Counted from the first letter of the stretch, positions 23,569 through 33,266 are shown. The stretch: 64,000 bases of DNA from Asterochloris sp. CNOR1 (GCA_963969365.1 OZ017760.1:930001-994000), one strand, 5' to 3'. Numbers and translations: made by a program. Notes: generated by a model not told the origin, from the sequence alone.

Positions 23569-23796
23569 GTCACAGATATGACATGGTTTGAGCAAGTGGA
23601 GGAGGCCATCGCTGCAATTGACCAGGCTGCCAAGATGTATGAGCACGGCCCTGCCCGCCTACACAACATAGCCTTTGAGGTAGCAGTTCTTGGCATAGAA
23701 CTGGCTATGCAAGCCATGAAGCAGGGCAGCAAGCCCATTGCACGGGAGCGTCATGATGGTCATGGCGTTCATGGCGTTACCACCCCCATCAGTTGA
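23569..23796 (+). CDS. Small helical protein of unknown family, copy A
   Basis: A helical exon with DMTWFEQVEEAIAAIDQAAK, YEHGPARLHNIAFEVAVLG and AMQAMKQGSK, ending in a stop at 23796 after a His-rich tail. A diverged paralogue lies in inverted orientation about 0.65 kb downstream (24437-24660). Conservation of the protein pattern between the copies supports that it is or was coding. The 5' border is uncertain; an exon may begin near 23557 or upstream (ORF start at 23419). No known family was recognised. Confidence 0.4.
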   Translation, partial: VTDMTWFEQVEEAIAAIDQAAKMYEHGPARLHNIAFEVAVLGIELAMQAMKQGSKPIARERHDGHGVHGVTTPIS

Positions 23797-24015
23797 CGTG
23801 TCTGTAGGTTCCTCTCTACCAGGTAGCTGTCATTGCTTGCTCCTGCACACCCATAGGAGCTCGCTGTCGTTCAAGCTGGGGTCTTAGATAGACGTAGGTG
23901 CACACCGAAGTCTTGAAGTTAAGCCGAGGGCTTGTTGTTGGTACAGGGCTCAAATCTTGCTGTTTGTACACTTGATTGCCCAAGCTTCGTACGGTTGTTC
24001 TTCAACAACACTAGA

Positions 24016-24110
24016 ACCCCTCAGCAGCCAAATGGACTTGATACCGTTTGGCCACCGCGGGTGCAAAAAAGGGCAGTGCCTTGCCGGCGGTCTATTATGC
24101 CAAACCCCCC
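24016..24110 (+). pseudogene. Fragment related to the ExoX_C-like gene at 48.3 kb
   Basis: The frame reads SSQMDLIPFG, matching SSQLDLIPFG of the intact gene at 48252-49109; over the corresponding 30 bases I count 27 identities. After a 9-base insertion the similarity resumes faintly (KKGQCLAG against YKGQTSANLL). The rest of the gene is not found here, so this is a short decayed copy. Confidence 0.55.
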
Positions 24111-24436
24111 TCACAAAGTGATTGAGAACGATTGCACCCAAACCGGTGAACGAATATCTGTTGTCTCCAGGTCCAAACCCAAGGGCATTGACATTGCAGC
24201 AGCCAACTGAATATCATTTTTGTACAACATTGAATCATGCAAAGAGGAAAAGACAAAAACAGAGATCTCAGCGGATTTTGACAGCTCAAGCTTAGCTTGA
24301 AGCAGCAGATATTGCCACAAGTTCTGTTATTGTCGTTGCATGTTTTCGTACATAACTTACACTGGGACCGGTTCTGCACATCCAAACATTGTCGAAGCCT
24401 ATGCGGGGCCCTCCCGGCAATATAGGAGCCCTATCA

Positions 24437-24660
24437 TCAATCAGTCTTGCAGTCATGGCCATTGTGGTCATTGACTGCAGGGTACAGACTGCCTTCCTGC
24501 ATGGCCTCCATAGCAAGCCTCATGGCCAGCATTGCCACTTCAAAAGCTGTGTTGTGCTCATGGGCGGGGCCATGCCGGTACGCCTCAGTGGCTTGATCAA
24601 GTGCAGCAAGAGCAATCTGCACTTGCTCAATCCACGTCATGTCTATGTATGATGATCTGA
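24437..24660 (-). CDS. Small helical protein of unknown family, copy B
   Basis: Inverted paralogue of copy A: DMTWIEQVQIALAALDQATE, YRHGPAHEHNTAFEVAML, AMEAMQEGS, ending in a stop at 24437. Both share the D-M-T-W start of the motif, HGPA and TAFEVA/IAFEVA. The conserved part starts at about 24640; a splice acceptor (ctgcag in minus orientation) is near 24664-24669. The two copies may be parts of two genes or ends of an inverted duplication. Confidence 0.4.
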
Positions 24661-24699
24661 CTGCCTGCAGAAGCACATAGGTGGGTTCAGGAAGGTACT

Positions 24700-25300
24700 T
24701 TGCCAGGACAAGATGATGACATCTTACTGCTCACCATCCAAAGGAGGTTGTGGAGAGGGGCAGATACAGTGCGCTCTGCCATGTAGCTACCGACTTCAGG
24801 CGGCCCACTGCATCGCTTCAAATCAGGTCTGATACTAAAGTCAGCTTTATGATGTCATGCAATCCTTGCACAAAGCAGGGCAATCATGCACACCAGGGGT
24901 GCTAAGTCATCAAGAGTTGAGAGGCGGCCGTTAGATGCGTCAGATGCGCCGGCCTTTGCCGGCATCGCTACGTACGGAGCGCTAGGGTGCCTTCAGCACC
25001 CGCGCCGTGGCGTAGGCCACTGTTCGATTCTAGTACCCGCATGGCGATGACATAGGCAGCCTGTGATGTTCTGGACATGGCGATTACCATGGCAAAATCT
25101 GCTTAGTAGTCTACAGTCATCTTCCCTGAGTCAATTTGCTTGAATGATGTCGTTTGCAGTTTTGACAAGCTTTGTAGTTTTGAATGATATTGTCTGCAAT
25201 TGTTGTTTGTCTCTTGAGCACATTCAGAGAGGTCTCAGTCATCACAGCCCTTATTTAACAGCGTTGTCAATGTGTGCGCACATGACCTCAAGACATGATT
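24700..25300. other. Intergenic with dispersed repeat
   Basis: No gene seen. A GC-rich palindromic repeat segment lies at about 24940-25050 (cggcctttgccggcat, ggtgccttcagcacc) and ends in the octamer CTAGTACC at 25030-25037. Confidence 0.5.
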
Positions 25301-25307
25301 GGACCTA

Positions 25308-26673
25308 TTGCATGCTCACAGTAAAAAATAGTCCAAAGAACATTAAATAACGTGTGGCTGCCTTGCTTGCAACCAGATCAGCCTCAGCAAAATTGCTTCG
25401 AGAAATAAGCTTCAATGACAACCAAACCCTCATCAGCTTCCACATAAGGACTACCAGGCTGGCAACCCTTACCCAGAAAAGTGTCAAAGCCGGTGCCACG
25501 GCCTGCAGCATGAGGGCTTGTCATGCGTCAGGGCCGCTTCCAGGGCCTGCCGCTCACTTGGTGCTGGGTCGGTAAGCAGTTCATCTACATTTGGAATGTA
25601 CCAAACCTTTGGGCAACCCCACCAGCAGCCTTGTGCCAGTCCCAATAGATACAGCCTGCGCCGGTAGAATTGCAGCAAAAGCAGTCAGCCCGCCAGCTCC
25701 ATAAAGGGTTGCAAACCGCCCTGCAGCATACACTTTGCAACTTACGGTGGCGGCCTTGTGAGCAAAGCAACGCACGGTGGTTCTTCAACCACACTAGTAC
25801 CTCACGGCGTGCGCGCATGCGCGCTTCGCCGCATCGCCGCAGGGCGATCCCTGGGGCACCTAGTACCCCACTGGCGCAAGTGGATGTATTCCAGCCAATT
25901 TGATATCAGTACACTCACCAAATAGCACAGGCAACGTCCAGACATGGCCTGCACGATCGCCTTCAACGTCTTGAATGTCGCACACCATCTCCTGTGATAG
26001 ATGAATGGTGAAGACAAACAAGCATGGTTTAGTCATCTTTAAGACATCTGCCGCTTCCTGCACAAATGGTCTGAATGGCATTTCCATGGAAGGCAAGGTC
26101 GTCCAGGCAAGATGTCAAGGTTTATAGTACTGGCAGCTGTGCGCACCATGCCAACGGCAATGGCTCCTGCCAGATGCACTGTCACCTGCATGCCTGCCAC
26201 CACCCATGTTCTTGACACCTGTCAATGGCTTCAGCAGCGGCGTGTAAGCAGCTGCCACAGCAACTCCTACAGCAAGGCCGATGCGCAGCATTTTTGATTC
26301 CTGGAGACCACACATAGACATGGTGTTAGACAACACAGCTGAAATGTGGCGCATGAAACAAGGCAACTGGTACATGAAGCAGTCCCTGAAGAGCATCACA
26401 AGCTCACAAAGGTGCATGCTATGATCATTGCCAGCAGTAGTATACCACAGCTGAGAAACAGCATGGTCTCTGGGGTAACGGCACTCCTCTGTAAGGGCTG
26501 CAGTACAAGGGGCATCTCACGGTGTTGAATGAAGCATGGCAAATCTGTAGCATGGCAGATCTGAAGCATGGCAGATCTGAAGCATGGCAGGGGCACAAGG
26601 CAAAAGGGGTCACCTTTGAGGGGTTGTTAATGGCATCAACTCCATTGCGATTGTCAAAGTAGTCATTGATCAT
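25308..26673 (-). CDS. UbiA-family prenyltransferase (5' end not found)
   Basis: Minus-strand exons: 26614-26673 (INDYFDNRNGVDAINNPSK, the first aspartate-rich motif NDxxDxxxD), 26408-26488 (RSAVTPETMLFLSCGILLLA), an exon ending near 26170 with YTPLLKPLTGVKN, 25919-26057 (QEMVCDIQDVEGDRAGHVWT, second motif DxxDxxGD), then a membrane exon with RFATLYGAGGLTAFAAILPA (about 25600-25730) and a C-terminal exon ending at 25308. UbiA enzymes are membrane proteins that attach polyprenyl chains to aromatic or other acceptors using Mg bound by the two Asp motifs. The acceptor is unclear; the motifs are closer to geranylgeranylglycerol-phosphate/EboC-like members than to chlorophyll synthase. The reading frame after KNMGGG appears shifted by one base near 26195. 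First exon(s) upstream of 26673 were not identified. Confidence 0.7.
25794..25867 (+). repeat. Palindromic repeat bounded by two CTAGTACC octamers
   Basis: A unit of about 74 bases starts and ends with CTAGTACC (25794-25801 and 25860-25867) and encloses GC-rich palindromic sequence (gcgcgcatgcgcgc; gcatcgccgcagggcgat). It lies in an intron of the UbiA gene and is the clearest single example of the repeat family. Confidence 0.75.
26530..26592 (+). repeat. Tandem repeat, about 17-base unit
   Basis: About four copies of 'agcatggcagatctga' inside the intron between the first two visible UbiA exons. Confidence 0.75.
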
Positions 26674-26689
26674 CTACAGGCAGGGCTTT

Positions 26690-27290
26690 GTCAAAAAGTT
26701 GACAGAGCACATCTCAAAGCTCATGAGTGATGTCGGCAGCAGCCCCTGAGGCTGGCAGGCGCACCCTGCTTCCCAGGGAAAGGCACATTGTCAGCACCAG
26801 CAGTTTCAGAACATCGCCACTCAAGACAGTTGGCAGACCGCCCTTGGTACCTCCCTGCACCCGTGCATGGTAACTTTGTGGCTCTACAAGTGCTTGCTAT
26901 GCTGGCTCGAACTGCAGACCATACCCACGCGCCCAACACCACCAGCAGCAGATCATACAGCAGATCTTGACAGTAATGTGACACAGTCCCTGCCATTGCA
27001 GTGAGTTTGTCCACAACCACTTGTGATCCTGTTTGCCTTACAGTCCCAGGAAGCTTACTTGCGGCTGTCAAATTGTCATGTCAGTCTGGGAGGCTGGTCA
27101 ATTCCGGGAAACTTCCTGAGACTTTACTAAAGGGTAGGGAAGCTTTTTGGGCCAGGTGGAACGATGCTGAGTCAATGCAGGACAGCTGTCCCTCACATAA
27201 CCTGATAAGCATTAAATCTCATGCCACCAGGATAAGATCATTACATCATGACCAGTATTCAACATCAGGGCATGTATGTTTACAGGATCT
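26690..27290. other. Upstream of UbiA, no clear exon
   Basis: The 5' exons of the UbiA gene, including any plastid or mitochondrial targeting sequence, should lie here. A minus-strand open stretch (26721-27071) has a possible membrane helix (DLLYDLLLVVLGAWVWSAV) but no match to the family, so I leave it unassigned. Confidence 0.3.
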
Positions 27291-27296
27291 GGGAGA

Positions 27297-27395
27297 TTGG
27301 CTACCCAGTCTAAAAATTGGCTAGCCAGCACAGAATTTTGGTTAGCCAGTCTGAAATTTTGGCTACCCAGTTGAAAATTGGCTAGCCAGCTAAGG
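27297..27395 (+). repeat. Minisatellite, about 20-base unit (copy at F-box gene)
   Basis: Five or so units of the form 'ttggctacccagtctgaaa', with variants ggctagcc and ggttagcc. The same minisatellite, next to the same gene fragment, occurs at 46668-46790, so it belongs to a duplicated segment. Confidence 0.8.
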
Positions 27396-27399
27396 TACT

Positions 27400-28109
27400 G
27401 GGCCAGCTGAAACTCTTGACCAATGCGCTGCGCATTCCAAACTCTTTGATGTCAGGCCCATTCATCAGTGTCAAGCAAGCATCGTGCAGGCTGGATGGCA
27501 CGAGAGGCATCTTCATGTGAGGCATCAACAGCATTGCTTCTCTGCGCAAAGTCTGCTCGGTAGATTGCAACCTGCGAAGAGCGGCCTCCATCTGGGCAGA
27601 CAGGGCTACAACCCTGCGCTTCACCAGCCTGCTGATCGCCATGCGGCGATATCGGCGAAGGCCGATTCCCTGGGGTGTGCTCGTGGGGTCCCAGGAATGA
27701 GCGATGTCTAGGCGCTCGTTGACAAGGGCAGGCTGCAGCAAGCAGGCAACACTAGAGTTTGCGTAGGCAGACTGCCGTGAGGTACTAGGATCCACACAGT
27801 GGCGTACGTTGCTTTGCCCACTAGGCAGCTTGGCTCAGGATGCAGGTTGCCTGGTGGCAAGCGAAACAAGCTCACTAGATGCAGCCTCTCCTGCTTTAAG
27901 CGCTCCTCCAGGTGGAGCAGGAAGCAGGCCTTCAAGGAGGCTGGCTCGCAGAGGCATTTGAAAATCATGCAAAAGCGTGCCCTGTCTGCTGCTGGCTTGA
28001 TGTGGCGCGCCACCTCCTCCCAGATGTCAGGGGGTAGAACCTCATCAGCATGACGCCTGTTGGAAGCAGAGAACCTTTGGTTCTCGTGCGGGGGCATAGC
28101 CCCTGCCAT
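27400..28109 (-). CDS. F-box-like protein with inserted repeat
   Basis: The first minus frame starts at 28109 (MAGAMPPHENQ) and has VLPPDIWEEVARHI, an F-box-like start (LPxDIWxxIxxHI), then CMIFKCLCEPASLKACFLLH and LEERLKQERLHLVSLFRLPP. At about 27795 a dispersed repeat with the octamer GGTACTAG (27781-27788) interrupts it; similarity to coding sequence resumes on the far side with ALVNERLDIAHSWDP, RRYRRMAISRLVKRRVVALS, ending at 27382. The downstream half has a diverged paralogue at 46878-47274. F-box proteins recruit substrates to SCF ubiquitin ligases; only the start of the domain is suggestive here. The insertion probably inactivated or truncated this copy, unless the repeat is spliced out. 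Confidence 0.45.
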
Positions 28110-28710
28110 GCTGTGGTGAAAGCAAATCTTGTGAGAGCATATGCGCAGTTGACACCCCAGAAGCTACCTGCAGGGAAACAGAGTTTGGTGCCGGTACTAG
28201 CATTGCATGCGATGCGCTAGGTGTTGGCTTCCATGCAGCTTCTGCAACGCCAGAGCTGAGTGCACAGTGCCTAGATGTACAAGACAGGTGATGTGAAGTG
28301 CAACAGAGTTTCTGCACGAGGCAGATGTTGTCATATGCAGTTATATCTCACCCCTGGGCTTGTGGTACCTTCTAAGCTCTCTCTGCAGGGATCTTGCTAG
28401 CAGGGGTTTTCAGGGATTCTGGCATCAGACTCTAGATCTTTCAGTCACTTATCACCACCGACACATCCTCAAGGCGGAACACCGGCTACGTAGCCTGCGT
28501 TCCAGTTCAAACAGATCCAAGCAAGACACCAAGTATGAGATCTCTGTTTTCCAGATCCATTGTATGATGCAGCAGCAGGCCGGTGCACAGAATGTCAGCA
28601 CAACAGGTGAGTACATGAGGCTGGGCAGCTCTGGGTTGCCAAAATCTGCTCCTTCAACTGTGGCTGACTGACCCGCAGGAGCAGAGGGGCGGCCCCTTAC
28701 AGGTATCGCC
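28110..28710. other. Between F-box-like and BTB-like genes
   Basis: Divergent intergenic region carrying a repeat unit with GGTACTAG at 28193-28200 followed by the palindrome gcattgcatgcgatgc. A plus-strand stretch at 28450-28610 might be an upstream exon of the BTB-like gene (it is followed by a GT donor at about 28606), but I cannot support it. Confidence 0.35.
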
Positions 28711-29808
28711 ATGCAGCGATGCGGTGAAGGCCGCAACAAGCGCTCTAGGGCAACCTCAGCCTCAATGGTGCCTCTAGAAGACATGTCTGACCCCAAGACA
28801 CAGCTCGAACTTCGCGAAGTCATCATTGTCAGCTTGCGAGACAGCAGCCTCACAATCAGAACCACGACCAAGGACCTTTTGCAACACAGCAAGCAGCTGC
28901 TGAATGCAGCCAGGGAGTTGGAGGCCCCACTGCCCCTGGACTGCTCAGCGGCCACAATGGGCATCCTGGAGAAGTTGTTTTGGGCAGAGCCATGGGAGAA
29001 TGCTGTCAACGCTCTCACAAATGAGGTCTGTCAGCAACCTGCATCGCTTCGGCGAAGTGCGCCTGCGGTGTAAGCAAAGCCGATCATCTTTACGCCTGCT
29101 CTGCTCGTTGCTGCGCATTCCAGCTCTCTGCAATTGCCCTACGCTAACGCTAGTGTTGCCTTTGCCATGTTGCAGGAGTTGCTAGACCTCTTTGAGGTGG
29201 CTCATGCATGGCAAATCAATGCCTTAGCTCTTGGCATGCCTACTTGGATTGAAGGCCGTGACTGGAAGGAGAGCCAGCAGCTCCTTGAGCTGTATGAGAG
29301 GGCTGAGCTGCCAAATGGTGTTCATCAGGCTGCTCTGAAGAAGCTGCTTGCCACTGGCAAAGTCCCAACATGCCCCAGGGCCAGTGACCTTTGCAGGCTT
29401 ATAGCTGACTTTAGGCCAGCCTCCATCTGTGATGCTGTCCATTACCTGAGCACTGCAAAGTTGCCCTTGATCTCACCTGACACTGCCATGCAAGTGCTTG
29501 TACAGCTTGGCACAGTGGCAATGCGATGTGCTTCCTACGCTGACAAGGACCATCAGCTCAAGCTTTTGAATGCGCTGCAGCACATGCGCACCTTAGATAT
29601 TCCATTGAGCGAGACAGTGACGTATTTTGCTGTGAAGCATGACCCAGAGGACGGTGGTGTGGCGTGCGCCAACCTAAGCACTTGCATTGGAGACATGCTA
29701 TTGTTCCACCTTTGTCAGGCAATTGAACGGTCTGATAGCAGACGTAATGTTGGCAGAGGACGTATTTCTACACTGCCTTGGGCTGGCTACCTGCGCCCCA
29801 AAACATGA
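28711..29808 (+). CDS. BTB/BACK-like protein, two exons
   Basis: Exon 1 (to 29025) has TTKDLLQHSKQLLNAAREL, PLPLDCSAATMGILEKLFWA and ends NALTNE; exon 2 (from 29176, after ttgcag) starts ELLDLFEVAHAWQINALA and continues through a long helical region to the stop at 29806-29808. The pattern 'hold position of first strand - L.LD......LE.L....W - L.DL...AH.W....L' is that of algal BTB domains, which usually act as adaptors for cullin-3 ubiquitin ligases. The N-terminal strand of the domain is weak or missing. The intron carries part of the dispersed repeat family, and its 3' end (gctaacgctagtgttgcc...ttgcag) overlaps it. A broken paralogue is at 31.7-32.3 kb. Confidence 0.45.
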
Positions 29809-29809
29809 A

Positions 29810-30048
29810 ACAGCAATTTTAAGGACGGCTTGAGCAACTCATTCACACAGATGCGGAGCAGGACAGTGACAGGACAGTGACAGGGCAGCGACATGGAAGT
29901 CGCTCTGTGAATACCTCAAACGACTTGACAATTCTGGAGATATCCGTACAACAACCCCAAACGACGTGCCGTGTTCTTGACTGGCATTCAAAGAGTCTGC
30001 TTACATGTCACTGGGCTGGCATAGCACTTCACTGAAGTGTAGGGCGGC
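29810..30048. other. Short gap, no gene
   Basis: No coding signal. Contains a short tandem 'acaggacagtgacagg' at about 29860-29885. Confidence 0.4.
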
Positions 30049-30468
30049 TCAAAGATGCCTCGGTGATCTCTCAAGTGCAGCGGGAGCAGGGGCGGACAAC
30101 TTAAACAATGCGTGACGAACGCAGTGGCCGATGTGCTGTACGGGGGGCTTTGCAAAGGTGGTAAATTTTGTTGAATGGTCTATGGGCAGAACTGCTCCCT
30201 GGTAAAGACAAGCCTTCTTGATATCTTGCGTTGATAAGCCGTACTCTGCCACAACTGCAGTACAATTACTGTCCAGGAGACAGAAGGTCTTGGCCGCCTC
30301 AGCATCACCAGCACAGGCTGTTTGAGACACATAGCCACTGGTACGCAAGCCTGTATACTCATGCCAGTGTGGTGGCGCCAGGCATGTTTTATCTGGGCAG
30401 CAATCAGCATTGCTGGTACAGTCTGCAAGGTATTGCTGATAGACCAACATGTTGTTGACACAAACCAC
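30049..30468 (-). CDS. Cysteine-rich, probably secreted protein (5' end uncertain)
   Basis: The frame ending at 30049 has a cysteine-rich stretch: CTSNADCCPDKTCLAPP, TACAGDAEAAKTFC, LLDSNCTAVV, KKACLYQG and HIGHCVRH. The spacing SxxDCCPxxxC is usual for small disulfide-rich extracellular domains. The ATG at 30468 lies inside the coding-looking region; the frame stays open upstream (to about 30545) with a hydrophobic stretch VWLIVSISARYIEL that may belong to a signal peptide encoded partly in an unseen exon. No family is recognised. A second secreted-looking gene lies directly upstream on the same strand. Confidence 0.4.
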   Translation of the reverse strand: MVCVNNMLVYQQYLADCTSNADCCPDKTCLAPPHWHEYTGLRTSGYVSQTACAGDAEAAKTFCLLDSNCTAVVAEYGLSTQDIKKACLYQGAVLPIDHSTKFTTFAKPPVQHIGHCVRHALFKLSAPAPAALERSPRHL

Positions 30469-30701
30469 AACCTGGCTGTTGATGTCAAGTGGTGTAACTA
30501 GTTCTATATACCTGGCTGAAATTGAGACAATGAGCCATACACCAAAGACCTGCTATCGTCGTTGGTTGGCTTGTTGATATGAATGGCTGTGTAAGATGAA
30601 TGTCTTTTAAAATAATACTAGCAGCCACGCCTAACAGTATTAGGATTGAAGATCAGTATGTTCGCGCGACTACACCGCTAGCCGCATAGCGGCGCCAAGG
30701 A

Positions 30702-31151
30702 TCAGTCATCGAGCAGCTCTGCCGCAGATTCAGGGGATACGTGAAACTCTGGCTGGTTACTGTCTTCAATACGAAAGCTGATGTTGTCACTGTTCCAGGC
30801 GCCCCCCGTGCATCGTTCGTGAGTGACTGGGTCAGTGCGTGTGCATGTGTACATCACTTCTGCTAGGTACCGAGCAACAGCAAAGCACTCCTTGGTCCAA
30901 TGTGGATCTGCAAAGATTTTAAGGCGGCATGTGGCGTCGATGTGCATGGTGGTTTCGTGGTCAGCCTGCCAAGCTCCACACTCCTGAGTGATTGGGTGAC
31001 TGTAAAGGTGGGCAATTGCCTTTTCGCAATCTTCTAATCTGGCCAATTTTGATAAGTCTTGCTCACAAGTAATCTGCAGGTAAGTTGTTTTCGCCCACAC
31101 GGCTGGTGACAGTGCGAGGATCACGAATAGTGCTACAAGAAACTTGTCCAT
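30702..31151 (-). CDS. Small secreted protein, unknown family
   Basis: From ATG 31151 the 149-residue protein starts MDKFLVALFVILALSPAVWA, a clear signal peptide with a likely cut after AVWA, followed by an acidic mature part with six or more cysteines: ITCEQDLSKL, EDCEKAIAHL, QECGAWQ, DATCRLKIF, KECFAVARYL, MYTCTRTD, ERCTGGAWNSDNISF. The frame is open further upstream (to 31331), but the signal peptide decides the start. Cysteine spacing and the terminal GGxWN segment faintly recall fungal secreted Hce2-like domains; this is only an impression. It is likely extracellular. Function unknown. Confidence 0.55.
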   Translation of the reverse strand: MDKFLVALFVILALSPAVWAKTTYLQITCEQDLSKLARLEDCEKAIAHLYSHPITQECGAWQADHETTMHIDATCRLKIFADPHWTKECFAVARYLAEVMYTCTRTDPVTHERCTGGAWNSDNISFRIEDSNQPEFHVSPESAAELLDD

Positions 31152-31159
31152 GTCTTGGC

Positions 31160-31740
31160 AGAGCACCTGCACTTGAGAAGAAAGACTGTCCCTTGATATC
31201 GCAACAATCACAAACAGGCACCGCTCCCATGCAAGGCAAGCATCAGTGCACGGAGTACCATGCAGTAAGGGTGTTTGATCTCTGGTTAAAGTACCTGCAG
31301 TGTGGGGTCCTGATCTCCGGTTGGCCGTCATTGGTTGGCCGTCATTGGTTGGCCGTCATTGGTTGGCCGTCACTGCAGAATATTATAGCAAGGAAGTGTA
31401 AAAAACCCTAGGGTGACCGCAGCTGTGGGCGTGAGGGCATTACATGCAAGCGGACTGCTGACCGTGTGCGGCGGTTGAGACAGACCTGGCAAGCCCTCCG
31501 ACAGTTCTTCCCACACCCGGAGGTCTTCACACGCGCTGGCATGGGCTAGCCAAGAATGAAAGTTAGAGTTCCGGAAACATCAGTCTCTTTCCCCATTCAC
31601 ACAAGCAGACCAAACCAAGACACCAACGGCATACTACTGTCACCTCATCCGGTAGAAGAGACCTGTAGTACTAGTTTATTTGATCAGCAGCAGATTGTCT
31701 TCTGAGAAAGGGAGAGCTGGATCTGAGGTGCCATGCAGGT
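31160..31740. other. Intergenic with tandem repeat
   Basis: Presumed promoter region of the secreted protein gene on the left. The only structure is a 14-15-base tandem repeat at 31318-31372 ('ggttggccgtcatt', four copies). Confidence 0.5.
31318..31372 (+). repeat. Tandem repeat, 14-base unit, four copies
   Basis: Four consecutive near-perfect copies of ggttggccgtcatt. Confidence 0.85.
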
Positions 31741-31754
31741 ATCTCAGAGCTAGA

Positions 31755-31910
31755 ATGCCAAATGCTGTATGAGAGGGCTGAGCTGCCAGATGGTGTTCAT
31801 CAGGCTGCTCTGGAGAAGTTGCTTGCCACTGGCTACGTTGTGTGCCCCAGGGCTGGCGACCTTGTCAGGACCATCCGTCACTTGGGGTCGTACAATGTTG
31901 TGATTTACTG
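31755..31910 (+). pseudogene. Broken copy of the BTB-like gene, part 1
   Basis: The frame reads YERAELPDGVHQAALEKLLA, matching YERAELPNGVHQAALKKLLA of the gene at 28711-29808, then CPRAGDLVRTIRHLGSYN against CPRASDLCRLIADFRPAS. It has no start codon or splice context and ends at a stop at about 31909. Confidence 0.7.
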
Positions 31911-32093
31911 ATGGATTTGCCACGACTCATTGTGCAAAGCAACTCAACAACCGGCATTTGCTCACATGCATACATCTGGCGTGTCCCAGGGTGATCTTGG
32001 GGCTTGTTTGGTGTTGTTATTATGGCGTTATGAAGGATCCCCGCATTAAAAATTGGTGTTTAATGTACAGGACCATAGGGATGCAATCAGGGT

Positions 32094-32339
32094 TTAGGGC
32101 ACAGGTCGCTTAGCACACGTTATTCTGTTGAGACCTGAAAATTTATCTGGCAAGTTTGCTTCATTACATTGATCGCATGCGTAGTGGGCTAACATATCTT
32201 CAATGCAAATGCCTAGGTTGGTGGACTCCAGACCACCGGCCTCTGAGTCACGCTTCACAGCAAAATAGATGACTGCCTCACTCAATGGATGGTTGGTGGC
32301 ATCGCTCACATGCACCAAGAGTCTCCAAGCTTGATGCAA
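32094..32339 (-). pseudogene. Broken copy of the BTB-like gene, part 2, inverted
   Basis: On the opposite strand, NHPLSEAVIYFAVKRDSEAG and LESTNLGICIEDMLAHYACD match the C-terminal PLSETVTYFAVKHDPEDGG and ANLSTCIGDMLLFHLCQ of the gene at 28711-29808. Parts 1 and 2 point towards each other, so the copy was split by an inversion or assembled from two insertions. Confidence 0.65.
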
Positions 32340-32344
32340 TCATC

Positions 32345-33260
32345 GCTGCGGCCGACGCCCTTGTTATACTGGCATTGGTACGGAGCGCCTTTGTAGGAAT
32401 AGCATCCATATTTAACCCCGGCAATCACCATGGCCAGGTGTGCAGCAACACCCTGGCCCCAATTCCTCTGAGATATGGATTCTGGAGAAGGCGGTCCCGA
32501 TCAACATCATTAACATCATCAACTTCAGCATCTCTCGCATGGTCTGGGTGAGATTCATCATGAGTTAAAGTTGTGAGGTGAACAACAATCTTTATATGCT
32601 GACAAGCCGTGACATAGAGGTGACTTACTTTCTTGCATTTCTTCATCTTTCTGAACGTCTCATTTCTGAATGAAAGGGTAATAAGGAGGTAGGACCTTGT
32701 TTCCCCCAGTCTGTGTAAATGTGTGGCACTAAGATGGCTTAGTTACTTCACGCAGCTCCATCATCGTCCGTGCGAAGCTGACGCCCTGCATCTGTTGTTT
32801 CATCAGCACTATGCCACAGTCAGAAGTCTGCATCACGCAAACTTATTGCCCGTCCTCACTCAGCCAATGGCTTGGACACCCCGTCGCATCGGACAGCAGC
32901 TGGTTGCCGTCTCAGGACATTCTCTGTTGGTCGCAAGGTACTTATGGCCCTCCCAAACACGAGTGATCCCACCATGTCACAAGATGGAGTTGACAGCAGA
33001 ACTGCAGCGGATCCGCTGTGTTCTTCTTATCGTAAAGCTTATCATGGAGTCCCTGATCTAGGGTCTGTGAGCCAATCGAGCTGATCTTATTACAACAACG
33101 TTTCAACGAGCAAGAACAACTGCAAATCACGACCTACACTGGTGCTTTATTTATCAGTTTTGCGTGCACAGATGCACAAGGCAGAATGATGTAAGAATTG
33201 ATAACCCAGTGACCTCGGCAAAGCTTGAAGGGGAGAACGTGTAATTTTCATGGCGGTTCT
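32345..33260. other. About 0.9 kb without a gene
   Basis: Nothing recognisable; codon-like stretches are short and of low quality on both strands. Confidence 0.4.
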
Positions 33261-33266
33261 TGATAG

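Noticed and set aside
31318-31372. Regular short repeats that could suggest a CRISPR array
   Set aside because: The units are directly adjacent with no unique spacers, in a eukaryotic context. It is a simple tandem repeat.
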